Positions 16,746-24,505 of a stretch of DNA of 28,907 nt are shown piece after piece. How positions within the stretch are numbered: position 1 is the stretch's first letter; each line of letters starts with the position of its first letter. Source of the stretch: a virus; IMG/VR virus record IMGVR_UViG_3300034105_001925, positions 1-28,907 of that record; one strand, given 5' to 3'. A program made the translations under genes and the position numbers. Below the pieces are notes generated by a model. It was not told the DNA's origin. It worked only from the letters and a program-made list of their open reading frames with translations, and did no database searches.

Positions 16746-17446
16746 TGCCAATTCCAGGAGTAACGGGTTCTTCAGATAATCGCCAGCCAGGAACTCCAAC
16801 TATTGGAGCTGCAACTGCTGGTAATGCTAGTGTATCTGTAGCTTTTACTGCTCCAGCAAATACTGGAAAACCTAATACATCTTTAACCTATACAGCAATT
16901 ACAACTCCAAGTTCAATTACTGGAACTAGTCCTACATCTCCAATTACTATTTCTGGTTTATCTAATGGTACTTCCTATACCGCAGTTGTTAAGTTAAATA
17001 ATACCGTTCAAGATTCTCTAAGTTCTGCTGCTAGTAATTCATTTACTCCAGTAGCGCCACCGTTCTTCCCATTCTTCCCACCATTCTTCCCATTCTTCCC
17101 GTTCTTCCCACCATTCTTCCCACCATTCTTCCCAACATTTGTTCAGCCAACACCATCATTTACATTTGCGACTGCCAGTAACCCAGGTTCCACTTCTATG
17201 GTTATTGAATTTGGAGGAAATGATGCAGCTGCTTACACCATAACAACTTCACCAGCTCCTCCAGAACCAGGAGGACTTGCTTCAGGTCCATACGTTCCCT
17301 TGGCTCCTTACAACATTGGTATGAGCATTACATTGACTGGTCTTTTGCCAAGCACAGCATACACATTTACTTATACACTTTATGCTAACAGTAATTTCAC
17401 TGGGCCAACTGCTTCACTTACTCGCAGTAACACCACTACCGCATAA
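16745..17446 (+). CDS. FN3-PFFP-FN3 adhesin-like virion protein, 233 aa
   Basis: Start at 16745 (TAATG overlap) rather than 30 bp earlier. Residues about 13-103 form a fibronectin-III-like domain (TISGLSNGTSYTAVV). Residues 105-131 are a PFFP-repeat linker and about 135-233 form a second FN3-like domain (LTGLLPSTAYTFTYTL). The Hint protein at 24506 has the same FN3-PFFP plan and, like this one, directly follows a fibre with the PLNA/YP-GT tip domain. Likely an extended surface arm. Confidence 0.75.
   Translation: MPIPGVTGSSDNRQPGTPTIGAATAGNASVSVAFTAPANTGKPNTSLTYTAITTPSSITGTSPTSPITISGLSNGTSYTAVVKLNNTVQDSLSSAASNSFTPVAPPFFPFFPPFFPFFPFFPPFFPPFFPTFVQPTPSFTFATASNPGSTSMVIEFGGNDAAAYTITTSPAPPEPGGLASGPYVPLAPYNIGMSITLTGLLPSTAYTFTYTLYANSNFTGPTASLTRSNTTTA
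17057..17136 (+). repeat. In-frame PFFP coding repeat, short array
   Basis: Repeats of CC(A/G)TTCTTC encode Pro-Phe-Phe-Pro blocks. Units are multiples of 3 bp, so copy-number changes keep the reading frame. Confidence 0.8.
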
Positions 17447-17482
17447 TAAAATAAAAAACCCCTACTTTTTACAGTAGAGGTT
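17444..17482 (-). terminator. Bidirectional intrinsic terminator
   Basis: On the minus strand AACCTCTAC pairs with GTAGGGGTT (one G-U) around a short loop and is followed by TTTTTTATTTTATT. On the plus strand the stem has a C-A mismatch and CTTTATT after it. It lies between convergent genes 16745-17446 and 17500-18045. Confidence 0.8.
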
Positions 17483-17499
17483 CTTTATTACCTAAAGTT

Positions 17500-18045
17500 T
17501 TATTTAGGGAATTTTTGCATCCAAGCCCTAGTCTTTGGCGTAATACCTTTCCAAGAAGACCAGTCATTTCCCCCGTTGGACATATAGTATGCAATCTCCG
17601 CATTTTTTACGGGATTGAATAACTCAGCGTTTGTATCTAGATCAAACTTATCTCTACGATCAGGACCTAGATTATCGATCATATTAATTTGAAACATCCC
17701 ATAAGAGGAGTCTCCAGTCTTATGATTGCCATTGTATGCCAATGGGCGACCATTAGATTCTTTTTTAGCAATAGCCCAAGCTACTACTAAGTCATTACCC
17801 TTAAATCCCACAAGGGATAAAAGTTGCTTTAGTTCTTTATCTGTTAAGTGTGTTCTATTTTCAAATTTAGCTAACATTTTTTCCTTAGAAACAACAAATG
17901 CCTCCTTGTCGGAGGCAGGAGCATCTACAGACTTATTTATTAGTAAATTATTTTCGGTACTTGACGCATTAGCAGCATTACTAAAAGGTGCAATAACACC
18001 AACTAATGCTAGGATTCCAATCCAAGCTTGCTTGTCTCTTCTCAT
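17500..18045 (-). CDS. Secreted lytic transglycosylase/lysozyme-like endolysin
   Basis: 181 residues. A signal peptide is clear: RRDK, a hydrophobic stretch to about residue 22, then a likely cut after ANA. The domain at about 75-180 has KKESNGRP (catalytic Glu96), SSYGMFQIN (114-121) and late AEIAYYMSNGGNDWSSW, the SLT/GH23 lysozyme-like fold that cleaves peptidoglycan glycan strands. A signal-peptide lysin can be exported by the host and need not wait for a holin pore. A perfect AGGAGG and its own promoter support the start. It is on the opposite strand to the fibres and has its own terminator. Confidence 0.85.
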   Translation of the reverse strand: MRRDKQAWIGILALVGVIAPFSNAANASSTENNLLINKSVDAPASDKEAFVVSKEKMLAKFENRTHLTDKELKQLLSLVGFKGNDLVVAWAIAKKESNGRPLAYNGNHKTGDSSYGMFQINMIDNLGPDRRDKFDLDTNAELFNPVKNAEIAYYMSNGGNDWSSWKGITPKTRAWMQKFPK

Positions 18046-18068
18046 AATAATAACCTCCTAGAGAACAA

Positions 18069-18088
18069 ATGCTACCTGTTGGTAGCAT
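18069..18088 (-). promoter_or_regulatory. 5'-terminal hairpin of the lysin mRNA
   Basis: ATGCTACC-AACA-GGTAGCAT on the minus strand is a perfect 8-bp stem with a 4-nt loop. Counting 6 nt after the TATACT at 18095-18100 puts the start site at 18088, the first base of the hairpin. Such 5' hairpins usually protect mRNA or set its life. Confidence 0.55.
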
Positions 18089-18094
18089 GTATTA

Positions 18095-18100
18095 AGTATA
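18095..18100 (-). promoter_or_regulatory. -10 box (TATACT) of the lysin gene
   Basis: TATACT with TGT before it (extended -10); no clear -35. Confidence 0.55.
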
Positions 18101-18173
18101 ACATAAAAATGGCCTCAAAAGCAAACTTTAGGTAACATTTTTATAACTTTTCAATAACTTTCTTAGGAAGTGG

Positions 18174-18179
18174 TATAAT
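18174..18179 (+). promoter_or_regulatory. -10 box (TATAAT) before 18189
   Basis: TATAAT followed by 9 nt and the ATG, a very short leader without ribosome binding site. Confidence 0.5.
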
Positions 18180-18188
18180 AATAAGATT

Positions 18189-18710
18189 ATGGCTGAGACT
18201 TCAATTTATGATTTTCCTTATCCCGTTTTAAGCGACCCAGTTGATATTGTGGGAGATATTCAGTCTTTGGCTGAGCGTATGGAAGCGGTACTTTTTGCAA
18301 CAGAATCAAACGTAACAATTGAAGTAACAAATGTTAGTGGCGTTTCTATTGCTATTGGTGATCCTGTTTATGTTTCTGGATTTAATAGTGACAGCGGAAA
18401 ACCAGAAGTAACTAAACTAACTAACACAATGAATTATCCTATGTTAGGTTTGGCTAAAAATATTATTAGTACAGCAACTGATGGCGTTATTGTTATTTCT
18501 GGTATTTTTAGTGGAGTTAATACTTCTTCTTATTCCGTTGGAAATATTCTTTACACTGGAACTTCTGGGGGACTAACAGCAACTCAACCAGCAACTGGAG
18601 GAACAGCAGTAGGAGTAGTAGCAAAATTACACGCAACTACTGGTGTTATAATTGTTGGTAAACCAACGGGTAATGGAACTTGGGCGGCATTGAAAGCAGG
18701 GTTAGCATAA
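18189..18710 (+). CDS. Virion structural protein, 173 aa
   Basis: Begins MAETSIYDFPYPVLSDPVDIVGDIQSLAERMEAVL, an N-terminal docking stretch widespread in phage fibre and decoration proteins. The rest is a beta-rich domain (IAIGDPVYVSGFNSDSGKPEV, TDGVIVISGIFSGV, YSVGNILYTGTSGGLTA) resembling DUF2190-type capsid decoration proteins. Opens the third fibre set. Role by pattern only. Confidence 0.72.
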   Translation: MAETSIYDFPYPVLSDPVDIVGDIQSLAERMEAVLFATESNVTIEVTNVSGVSIAIGDPVYVSGFNSDSGKPEVTKLTNTMNYPMLGLAKNIISTATDGVIVISGIFSGVNTSSYSVGNILYTGTSGGLTATQPATGGTAVGVVAKLHATTGVIIVGKPTGNGTWAALKAGLA

Positions 18711-19132
18711 TGGTAAGTTATAGAAATAAAGATGAGAGTGCATTAACATCAGTAAAAGCACCAACAACATATAATGTTGGAAACAAACCACCATTAGTTA
18801 ATTGGACAATTGTTACTGGAGATAGTGCAGCATTTAGAATTTATGTACAAGATGATTTAGGTGATGCAATTAATATTGCAGATTGGACAATTAGATCACA
18901 GTTTAGAAGATACTCTGATAATGTAGGAGATGATCTTCTTTTTACATTAACTCCTACCGCAATGGGCTTAGATGATGACGGAGAGTTTACAGTATTCTTA
19001 ACACCAGCTCAATCAAAACAACTATTAACTGGAGATGTTTTTGATGTACAGTTATCTGATGCTACGAGAGTTTGGACGGTATGCCAAGGAGAAATGACTA
19101 TGATTGGCGAAGTTACAGATCAAGAGTCATAA
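18710..19132 (+). CDS. Fibre-associated beta-sandwich protein, 140 aa (GDS module)
   Basis: Start MVSYRNKDESALTSVKAPT at 18710 (TAATG overlap) preferred over an upstream Met at 18680. VNWTIVTGDSAAFRIYVQDD and ADWTIRSQF match the genes at 13721 and 14971. Third copy of this docking module. Confidence 0.72.
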   Translation: MVSYRNKDESALTSVKAPTTYNVGNKPPLVNWTIVTGDSAAFRIYVQDDLGDAINIADWTIRSQFRRYSDNVGDDLLFTLTPTAMGLDDDGEFTVFLTPAQSKQLLTGDVFDVQLSDATRVWTVCQGEMTMIGEVTDQES

Positions 19133-19135
19133 CAA

Positions 19136-19453
19136 ATGGCTAAAGCAACTATCTCAGATTATAAACCATCATCTAAAATAGAAGATGTAAAACCGTATAA
19201 ACAAAAACTATCTAACAAGTCAACTGGAACACTTAAAAAAGTTTCTAACATTTCTTCTAAGTCTTCTGTTGTATTAGACATTAAACCAAAATCTTCAAAT
19301 ATTAAAACAGTAGATTATCCCAAGAAAATAAAACCAAAAGATATTCTTCCATTTAAAATAAAGATTACAAACCTTGGAATAGATGGGGTAAACCCATTGG
19401 CTCCACCTGGAATTGGTGTTCAAATTATTGGGTTTTCTAACTATATTATTTAA
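19136..19453 (+). CDS. Lys/Ser-rich hypothetical virion protein, 105 aa
   Basis: Begins MAKATISDYKPSSKIEDVK, then a Lys/Ser repetitive, probably extended region (SSKSSVVLDIKPKSSNIK) and a Pro/Gly-rich end (NPLAPPGIGVQIIGFSNYII). It follows a GDS-module gene, as the linker-type gene at 14122 does. Perhaps an extended connector between fibre parts. Confidence 0.62.
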   Translation: MAKATISDYKPSSKIEDVKPYKQKLSNKSTGTLKKVSNISSKSSVVLDIKPKSSNIKTVDYPKKIKPKDILPFKIKITNLGIDGVNPLAPPGIGVQIIGFSNYII

Positions 19454-19464
19454 TATAAATATGA

Positions 19465-19470
19465 TATAAT
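19465..19470 (+). promoter_or_regulatory. Leaderless -10 box (TATAAT)
   Basis: TATAAT, exactly 6 nt, ATG at 19477. Confidence 0.62.
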
Positions 19471-19476
19471 CAGCGT

Positions 19477-19923
19477 ATGGCTAAAACATCAATTTCAAAT
19501 ATTAAATCCCTTTTCCAAACTGGTGACCGTCCAAGTCAAGCAAATTATGAAGACTTGATTGATAGCACATCAGCTCGTTCAACAGATCTTGGATCAGACG
19601 GCAATAACGAGCAAACAATTAATGGAATTGAAAACACTACAATCTTTGATAACTTTTTAGCAAGTGAGTGGAGATCAGTAAAATATATGGTCTCAATTAA
19701 AAAGACTTCTGGCGGTGCAAATAAATATTGGGCCACAGAATTAACAATAGTCCCTGATGCTACAGATGTAAGCGTTAGTGAGTATGGAACAGTAGATAAC
19801 GATGGGAATATTGGCACCATCTCCGTATCTAGAGCAGGAGATACAGTTTCACTTTCTGTAGTTCCTGTGGGTGGACTAACCCCTATAACCTTACGCTATT
19901 TGCGTATTGGGTTAAAGGCCTAA
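19477..19923 (+). CDS. Short tail fibre protein, 148 aa
   Basis: Begins MAKTSISNIKSLFQTGDRPSQANYEDLID, a common fibre N-terminal docking motif. The C-terminal 80 residues (WRSVKYMVSIKKTSGGANKYWATELTIVPDATDVSVSEYG) match in plan the C-terminus of the 598-residue fibre at 19937 (SAAKYVVQLKKSGDIEVIEVLVAVDGSNNVYVTEY), a knob found in T4-like and cyanophage fibres. Leaderless promoter upstream. Confidence 0.78.
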   Translation: MAKTSISNIKSLFQTGDRPSQANYEDLIDSTSARSTDLGSDGNNEQTINGIENTTIFDNFLASEWRSVKYMVSIKKTSGGANKYWATELTIVPDATDVSVSEYGTVDNDGNIGTISVSRAGDTVSLSVVPVGGLTPITLRYLRIGLKA

Positions 19924-19936
19924 TTAAGGAGATAAA

Positions 19937-21733
19937 ATGGCAACAGTAAATAAAGACTTTAGAGTAAAAGCGGGACTGGTAGTTGAGGGATCAACTGCGA
20001 CCGTTAATGGAAAAAATATTATCACAGCAGGTGTCGTTGATGCCAAGGGTGATTTAATTGTAGGTAGTGCAGATGATGCAGTAGCTCGTTTAGGTGTTGG
20101 CACAAATGGTCAAGTACTTACAGCAGCATCAGGTGCTACATATGGTGTTGAGTGGGCAGCCCCAGCAGCAGTTGGTGTCTTTGCTTCTTCAATTTCATTT
20201 GAAGGTTCTACAGCAGATGATTATGAAACAACTGTTGCGGTAACCGATCCAACAGCAGACCGTACAATTACATTTCCAGATGCAACTGGTACAGTAGCAC
20301 TTACTTCAGATGTTACAACACACGCAAATCTTACAGAAGCTCATGGAGCAACTGGTGCGGTAGTTGGAACAACTAATACACAGACACTTACCAACAAGAC
20401 ACTAACATCACCAAAGGTAAATGAAGATGTTGTTATGTCAGCAACTTCAACAGAACTTAATATTCTTGATGGTGCAACACTTTCAACTACAGAACTTAAC
20501 TATGTGGATGGTGTAACTTCAGCAATTCAAACTCAGTTAAATGATAAAGCTTCTTCTTCAGACCTTACAACTCACACAGGTGCATCAACTGGTGTACACG
20601 GTGTAACTGGTTCAGTAGTTGGAACATCAGACACACAGACACTTACAAATAAAACACTTACTTCTCCAGCAGTAGACGGAAATGGAATTGTTTTTGAAGG
20701 TGCTACAGCAAATGACTTTGAAACAACACTTACAGTTACAGACCCAACATCTGACAAGACTATTACTTTGCCAGATGCTACAGGTACTGTTGCTCTTACA
20801 AATAATAAGTTGGATGTTTTTGCTGCAACAACTTCATCAGAACTTCGTACAGTAATCTCTGATGAGACTGGTACTGGAGCACTTGTTTTTGCTGATACCC
20901 CAACACTTGTAACACCAAACATTGGTGCTGCAACTGGTACATCTTTGGTTCTTTCAGGGGACCTAACAGTTAATGGTACAACAACTACAATTAACTCAAC
21001 AGAGATCACAATTGATGACAAGAACCTTGTTCTTGGTGCAGTAACATCTCCAACAGATGCAGGTGCAGACGGTGGTGGTCTTACTCTTAAGGGTGCTACA
21101 GACAAGACTTTTAACTGGGTAGATGCAACTGACTCATGGACATCTTCTGAACACCTTGACCTTGCTTCTGGCAAGGTATTAAAGATTGCTGGAACTCAGG
21201 TTCTATCAGCAACAGAGTACACAGGAAATGCTGCAACAGTAACAAATGGTGTTTATACATCAAGTAAGATTTCAGCACTTGCTGCTACAACATCTTCAGA
21301 ACTTGCAGGAGTACTTACAGATGAGACAGGAACTGGAGTTGTAGTATATTCTAATACACCAACTCTTGTTACTCCAGTACTTGGTGCAGCAACTGCAACA
21401 ACCATTGCTTTTGGAGATGCTCTTATTGGTTCTAATACAGCAACTGCTGGAACTTCAGCAACAAATATTGATGCATGGGCAGTATCAGCATACTCTGCTG
21501 CTAAGTATGTAGTTCAGTTAAAGAAGTCTGGAGACATTGAGGTTATTGAAGTTCTTGTAGCCGTAGATGGATCAAACAATGTTTATGTAACAGAATATGC
21601 TAATATACAAAGCAATGGTCAACTAGGAACAACAGATGCTTCCTATGATGGATCTGGCAGTGTTGTTCTTCAAGTAACAGCAGCATCAGCAGACACTTCT
21701 GTTAAAATAAGCAAGACCTACATCGAAGCATAA
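19937..21733 (+). CDS. Large repetitive tail fibre protein, 598 aa
   Basis: Starts MATVNKDFRVKAGLVVEGST behind AAGGAGAT. The shaft contains two copies of FEG-x-TA-x-D-x-ET-...-DPT-x-D-x-TIT-x-PDATGTVAL, two T-x-TQTLTNKTLTSP repeats and a LNDK-type linker, all typical long-fibre repeats of tailed phages. The C-terminal knob resembles that of the gene at 19477. The repeats also occur in the fibre at 22267, allowing recombination between them. Confidence 0.88.
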   Translation: MATVNKDFRVKAGLVVEGSTATVNGKNIITAGVVDAKGDLIVGSADDAVARLGVGTNGQVLTAASGATYGVEWAAPAAVGVFASSISFEGSTADDYETTVAVTDPTADRTITFPDATGTVALTSDVTTHANLTEAHGATGAVVGTTNTQTLTNKTLTSPKVNEDVVMSATSTELNILDGATLSTTELNYVDGVTSAIQTQLNDKASSSDLTTHTGASTGVHGVTGSVVGTSDTQTLTNKTLTSPAVDGNGIVFEGATANDFETTLTVTDPTSDKTITLPDATGTVALTNNKLDVFAATTSSELRTVISDETGTGALVFADTPTLVTPNIGAATGTSLVLSGDLTVNGTTTTINSTEITIDDKNLVLGAVTSPTDAGADGGGLTLKGATDKTFNWVDATDSWTSSEHLDLASGKVLKIAGTQVLSATEYTGNAATVTNGVYTSSKISALAATTSSELAGVLTDETGTGVVVYSNTPTLVTPVLGAATATTIAFGDALIGSNTATAGTSATNIDAWAVSAYSAAKYVVQLKKSGDIEVIEVLVAVDGSNNVYVTEYANIQSNGQLGTTDASYDGSGSVVLQVTAASADTSVKISKTYIEA

Positions 21734-21752
21734 TTAAGAAAAGAGGCTAGAA

Positions 21753-22226
21753 GTGGCAACTGTAAACAAAGACTTTAAGGTAAAGCACGGGTTAGATGTA
21801 ACCCAAGGCGGAACTTTCGGGGGAACTGTAACAGTTGCCACTCCTACTGAAAATACACATGCAGTAACAAAACTTTATGTAGATGGATTAATACAAGCAA
21901 TATCACCTATTGTTCCTACTGAGTCAACTGAACCAGCAAATCCAGTAGACGGACAATTATGGTTTGATACAGTGTCACAACACCTATCTATTTATTCTAC
22001 AGATGCTGCTGAATGGATTATGATTGCTACATTTGCTGATACGGCTGATCTTAGACAACATATTCATGATACTGCAATTGATGGAACTGGACTAATTGTT
22101 TCTATATTCCAAGATGCAGGGTTTTATGATTCAATCTTTACATCTGCAGAAATAGCTGGATTTTATGATACAGAATACTGGAATAATAGTTACGACGGCG
22201 GAAGTCCATTAGATAATTTTAGTTAA
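21753..22226 (+). CDS. Tail fibre protein, 157 aa, GTG start
   Basis: Starts with GTG at 21753 behind AAGAGG; MATVNKDFKVKHGLDV matches the start of the gene at 19937. The central HAVTKLYVDGLIQAI and PVDGQLWFDTVSQHLSIYS are standard fibre motifs. The C-terminus, with HIHDTAIDGTGL and Tyr/Asp-rich GFYDTEYWNNSYDGGSPLDNFS, resembles fibre ends in marine phages. Likely a short or alternative fibre. Confidence 0.75.
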   Translation: MATVNKDFKVKHGLDVTQGGTFGGTVTVATPTENTHAVTKLYVDGLIQAISPIVPTESTEPANPVDGQLWFDTVSQHLSIYSTDAAEWIMIATFADTADLRQHIHDTAIDGTGLIVSIFQDAGFYDSIFTSAEIAGFYDTEYWNNSYDGGSPLDNFS

Positions 22227-22234
22227 TTATCTGA

Positions 22235-22240
22235 TATAAT
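22235..22240 (+). promoter_or_regulatory. -10 box (TATAAT) before 22267
   Basis: TATAAT, then a short leader with GGGAGG 8 bp before the ATG. Confidence 0.55.
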
Positions 22241-22266
22241 AGATAAAGGTCTGGGAGGACATAAAT

Positions 22267-24489
22267 ATGGCAACAAGAATGCAACAGCGTAGGGGGACCG
22301 CAGCACAGTGGATCTCTACGAATAGTGGCAATGGTCCTATCCTAAATGCAGGAGAAATCGGGTACGAAACCGATACAAATAAATTTAAAATTGGTGATGG
22401 TACAAATCACTGGATAAATCTTGACTATTTTATTGATGCTAATTCAACAGCAAATCCATCATTTGGAACAAGTATTACATTTGAAGGTGCAACAGCCAAT
22501 GATTTTGAAACTATACTTCAAGTAACTGACCCTACTGCAGATCGTACTATCACATTCCCAGATGCAACAGGAACAGTGCTTATTTCTGATATTAATGGAA
22601 ACGTAACAGTACCAGGAAATGTAATTGTTAATGGAACTACAACTATTATTAACAGCACTATACTTGAGGTTCAAAATGAAATTAAATTTGAAGGTTTAAC
22701 AGGAAACGATTTTGAAACAAGTCTTAAAGTTGTAGATCCAACAGCAGACAGAGACATTACTTTTCCAGATGCTACTGGAACGGTAGTTCTTGCTAATGCT
22801 AATCAAACTTTAGACAATAAATCAATTAACTTAAGCGGAAATACTATAACTGGAACTATTGCTTTATTTAACACAGCTCTTGCGGACGCAGATTTTGCAA
22901 CACTTGATGGTACAGAAACATTAATAAACAAAACTTTAACATCTCCAAAAATTAATGAAGCAGTTGCTCTTACAGCTACAGCTACAGAACTAAACGTACT
23001 TGATGGAATTACTTCATCTACCGCAGAATTAAATATTCTTGATGGTGTTACTGCAACAGCAGCACAAATTAATGTTCTTACAAGTTTAACTTCATCTGCA
23101 ACAGAATTAAATATTCTTGATGGCGTTGTAGCCACTACAGCAGAACTCAATTATGTTAATGGAGTTACTTCAGCTATTCAAACACAATTAAACAATAAAC
23201 AGGCAATTGTTGCTAACGTATCAGATACAGAAATCGGATATCTTAATGGAGTCACTTCAGCAATTCAAACACAGCTAGATGGAAAGCAAGCAACTGTTGC
23301 TAATGTTTCAGATGTTGAAATTGGATATCTTGATGGTGTTACTTCAAGCATTCAAACACAGCTAAATGCTAAGTCAACTGATTCTAAAACTGAAACTCTA
23401 ACTAACAAAACTTTAACCTCTCCAGTAATTAATACACCTACTGGAATCACAAAATCAGATGTTGGACTTGGAAATGTTGACAATACAGCAGATTCAAACA
23501 AGCCTGTTTCTACTGCTACACAAACAGCACTTGATCTTAAGTTAGCACTTGCTGGTGGAACAATGACAGGGGCCATCACTTTGCATGCTGACCCATCATC
23601 TTCACTGCATGCAGCAACAAAGCAGTATGTTGACAACACAGCATCAGGAGTTGTTGCAAAGCCACAAGTTCTTGGAGCAACTACAGCAAACATTGATGCT
23701 ACATACAGCAATGGTACAGCTGGAGTAGGCGCAACTCTTACACACAATACAAACGGAGTATTTCCTGCAGAAGCAGGTGGAGCATCAGGTTGGGCAGTTG
23801 GAAAAGGTATTCTTGTAAAGAATCAAACTAATAAGGCTCAAAATGGTAGATACTACGTCTCAAATATGGGATCTGTTTCAACACCTTATGTTCTTACTCG
23901 TTGTACATATTGTGATGAAGCATCAGAGATTCCAGGCGCATACATATTCGTACAAGATGGAACATTCGCTGGAACAGGATGGATTCAGGTAGTTGCAGAC
24001 CCTGCAACATTTGTTGTTGGAACAGATAACATTGATGTATTCCAGTTCTCAGGTTCAGGAACAATCACAGCAGGAACAAATATTTCTGTAAGCGGAAATG
24101 AAATTTCAGTAGTCGCAACTCCATCACTTTCTGGCGTAGCATTTACAGACGGCACACAGACAAAAGAAGGAACTCCTTCACGCACACCTATTATTCAAAA
24201 GACAGATTCTTACACACTTTCATCACTAACTGAAAGAGATTCTTTAATTGAAGTTGCAAAAGCAACGGCTGCAACAATTACAATTCCACTCAACGCAGCA
24301 GTAGCGTATCCAGTAGGAACATCTATTGATATTCTCCAAACTGGAGCGGGACAAGTAACAATCGCAGGAGATGCTGGAGTAACAGTTAACTCAACACCAG
24401 GATTAAAATTAAGAACACAATGGTCAACTGCAACTCTTTTCAAGAGAGCAACAAACACTTGGGTTGTTTACGGCGATCTAACAGCGTAA
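22267..24489 (+). CDS. Long tail fibre with Mtd-type N-terminus, 740 aa
   Basis: The N-terminus RMQQRRGTAAQW, AGEIGYETDTNKFKIGDGTNHW is the major-tropism-determinant/fibre N-terminal domain. Next come two FEG-x-T-x-NDFET-...-PDATGTV repeats and a run of TELN-x-LDGVTA repeats with TSAIQTQLN-x-K. A DPSSSLHAATKQYVDN segment and a long globular middle follow. The tip domain TITIPLNAAVAYPVGT, STPGLKLR, TWVVYGDLTA is shared with the gene at 15972. Probably the main host-recognition fibre. No nearby reverse transcriptase is visible, so the Mtd-like start does not imply a diversity-generating retroelement here. Confidence 0.88.
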   Translation: MATRMQQRRGTAAQWISTNSGNGPILNAGEIGYETDTNKFKIGDGTNHWINLDYFIDANSTANPSFGTSITFEGATANDFETILQVTDPTADRTITFPDATGTVLISDINGNVTVPGNVIVNGTTTIINSTILEVQNEIKFEGLTGNDFETSLKVVDPTADRDITFPDATGTVVLANANQTLDNKSINLSGNTITGTIALFNTALADADFATLDGTETLINKTLTSPKINEAVALTATATELNVLDGITSSTAELNILDGVTATAAQINVLTSLTSSATELNILDGVVATTAELNYVNGVTSAIQTQLNNKQAIVANVSDTEIGYLNGVTSAIQTQLDGKQATVANVSDVEIGYLDGVTSSIQTQLNAKSTDSKTETLTNKTLTSPVINTPTGITKSDVGLGNVDNTADSNKPVSTATQTALDLKLALAGGTMTGAITLHADPSSSLHAATKQYVDNTASGVVAKPQVLGATTANIDATYSNGTAGVGATLTHNTNGVFPAEAGGASGWAVGKGILVKNQTNKAQNGRYYVSNMGSVSTPYVLTRCTYCDEASEIPGAYIFVQDGTFAGTGWIQVVADPATFVVGTDNIDVFQFSGSGTITAGTNISVSGNEISVVATPSLSGVAFTDGTQTKEGTPSRTPIIQKTDSYTLSSLTERDSLIEVAKATAATITIPLNAAVAYPVGTSIDILQTGAGQVTIAGDAGVTVNSTPGLKLRTQWSTATLFKRATNTWVVYGDLTA

Positions 24490-24505
24490 TAAGGGGATAA
24501 AGTAA

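Noticed and set aside
20572-21174. Long minus-strand frame inside the 598-residue fibre gene
   Set aside because: It mirrors the Thr/Ala/Ser-rich repeats of the plus-strand fibre, lacks a ribosome binding site and has an implausible Val/Ser-only composition. Similar frames at 23352-23747 and 22803-23150 were dropped for the same reason.
22267-24489. Diversity-generating retroelement suggested by the Mtd-type fibre N-terminus
   Set aside because: No reverse transcriptase, template repeat or C-type lectin variable region is visible; this N-terminal domain is common on ordinary fibres.
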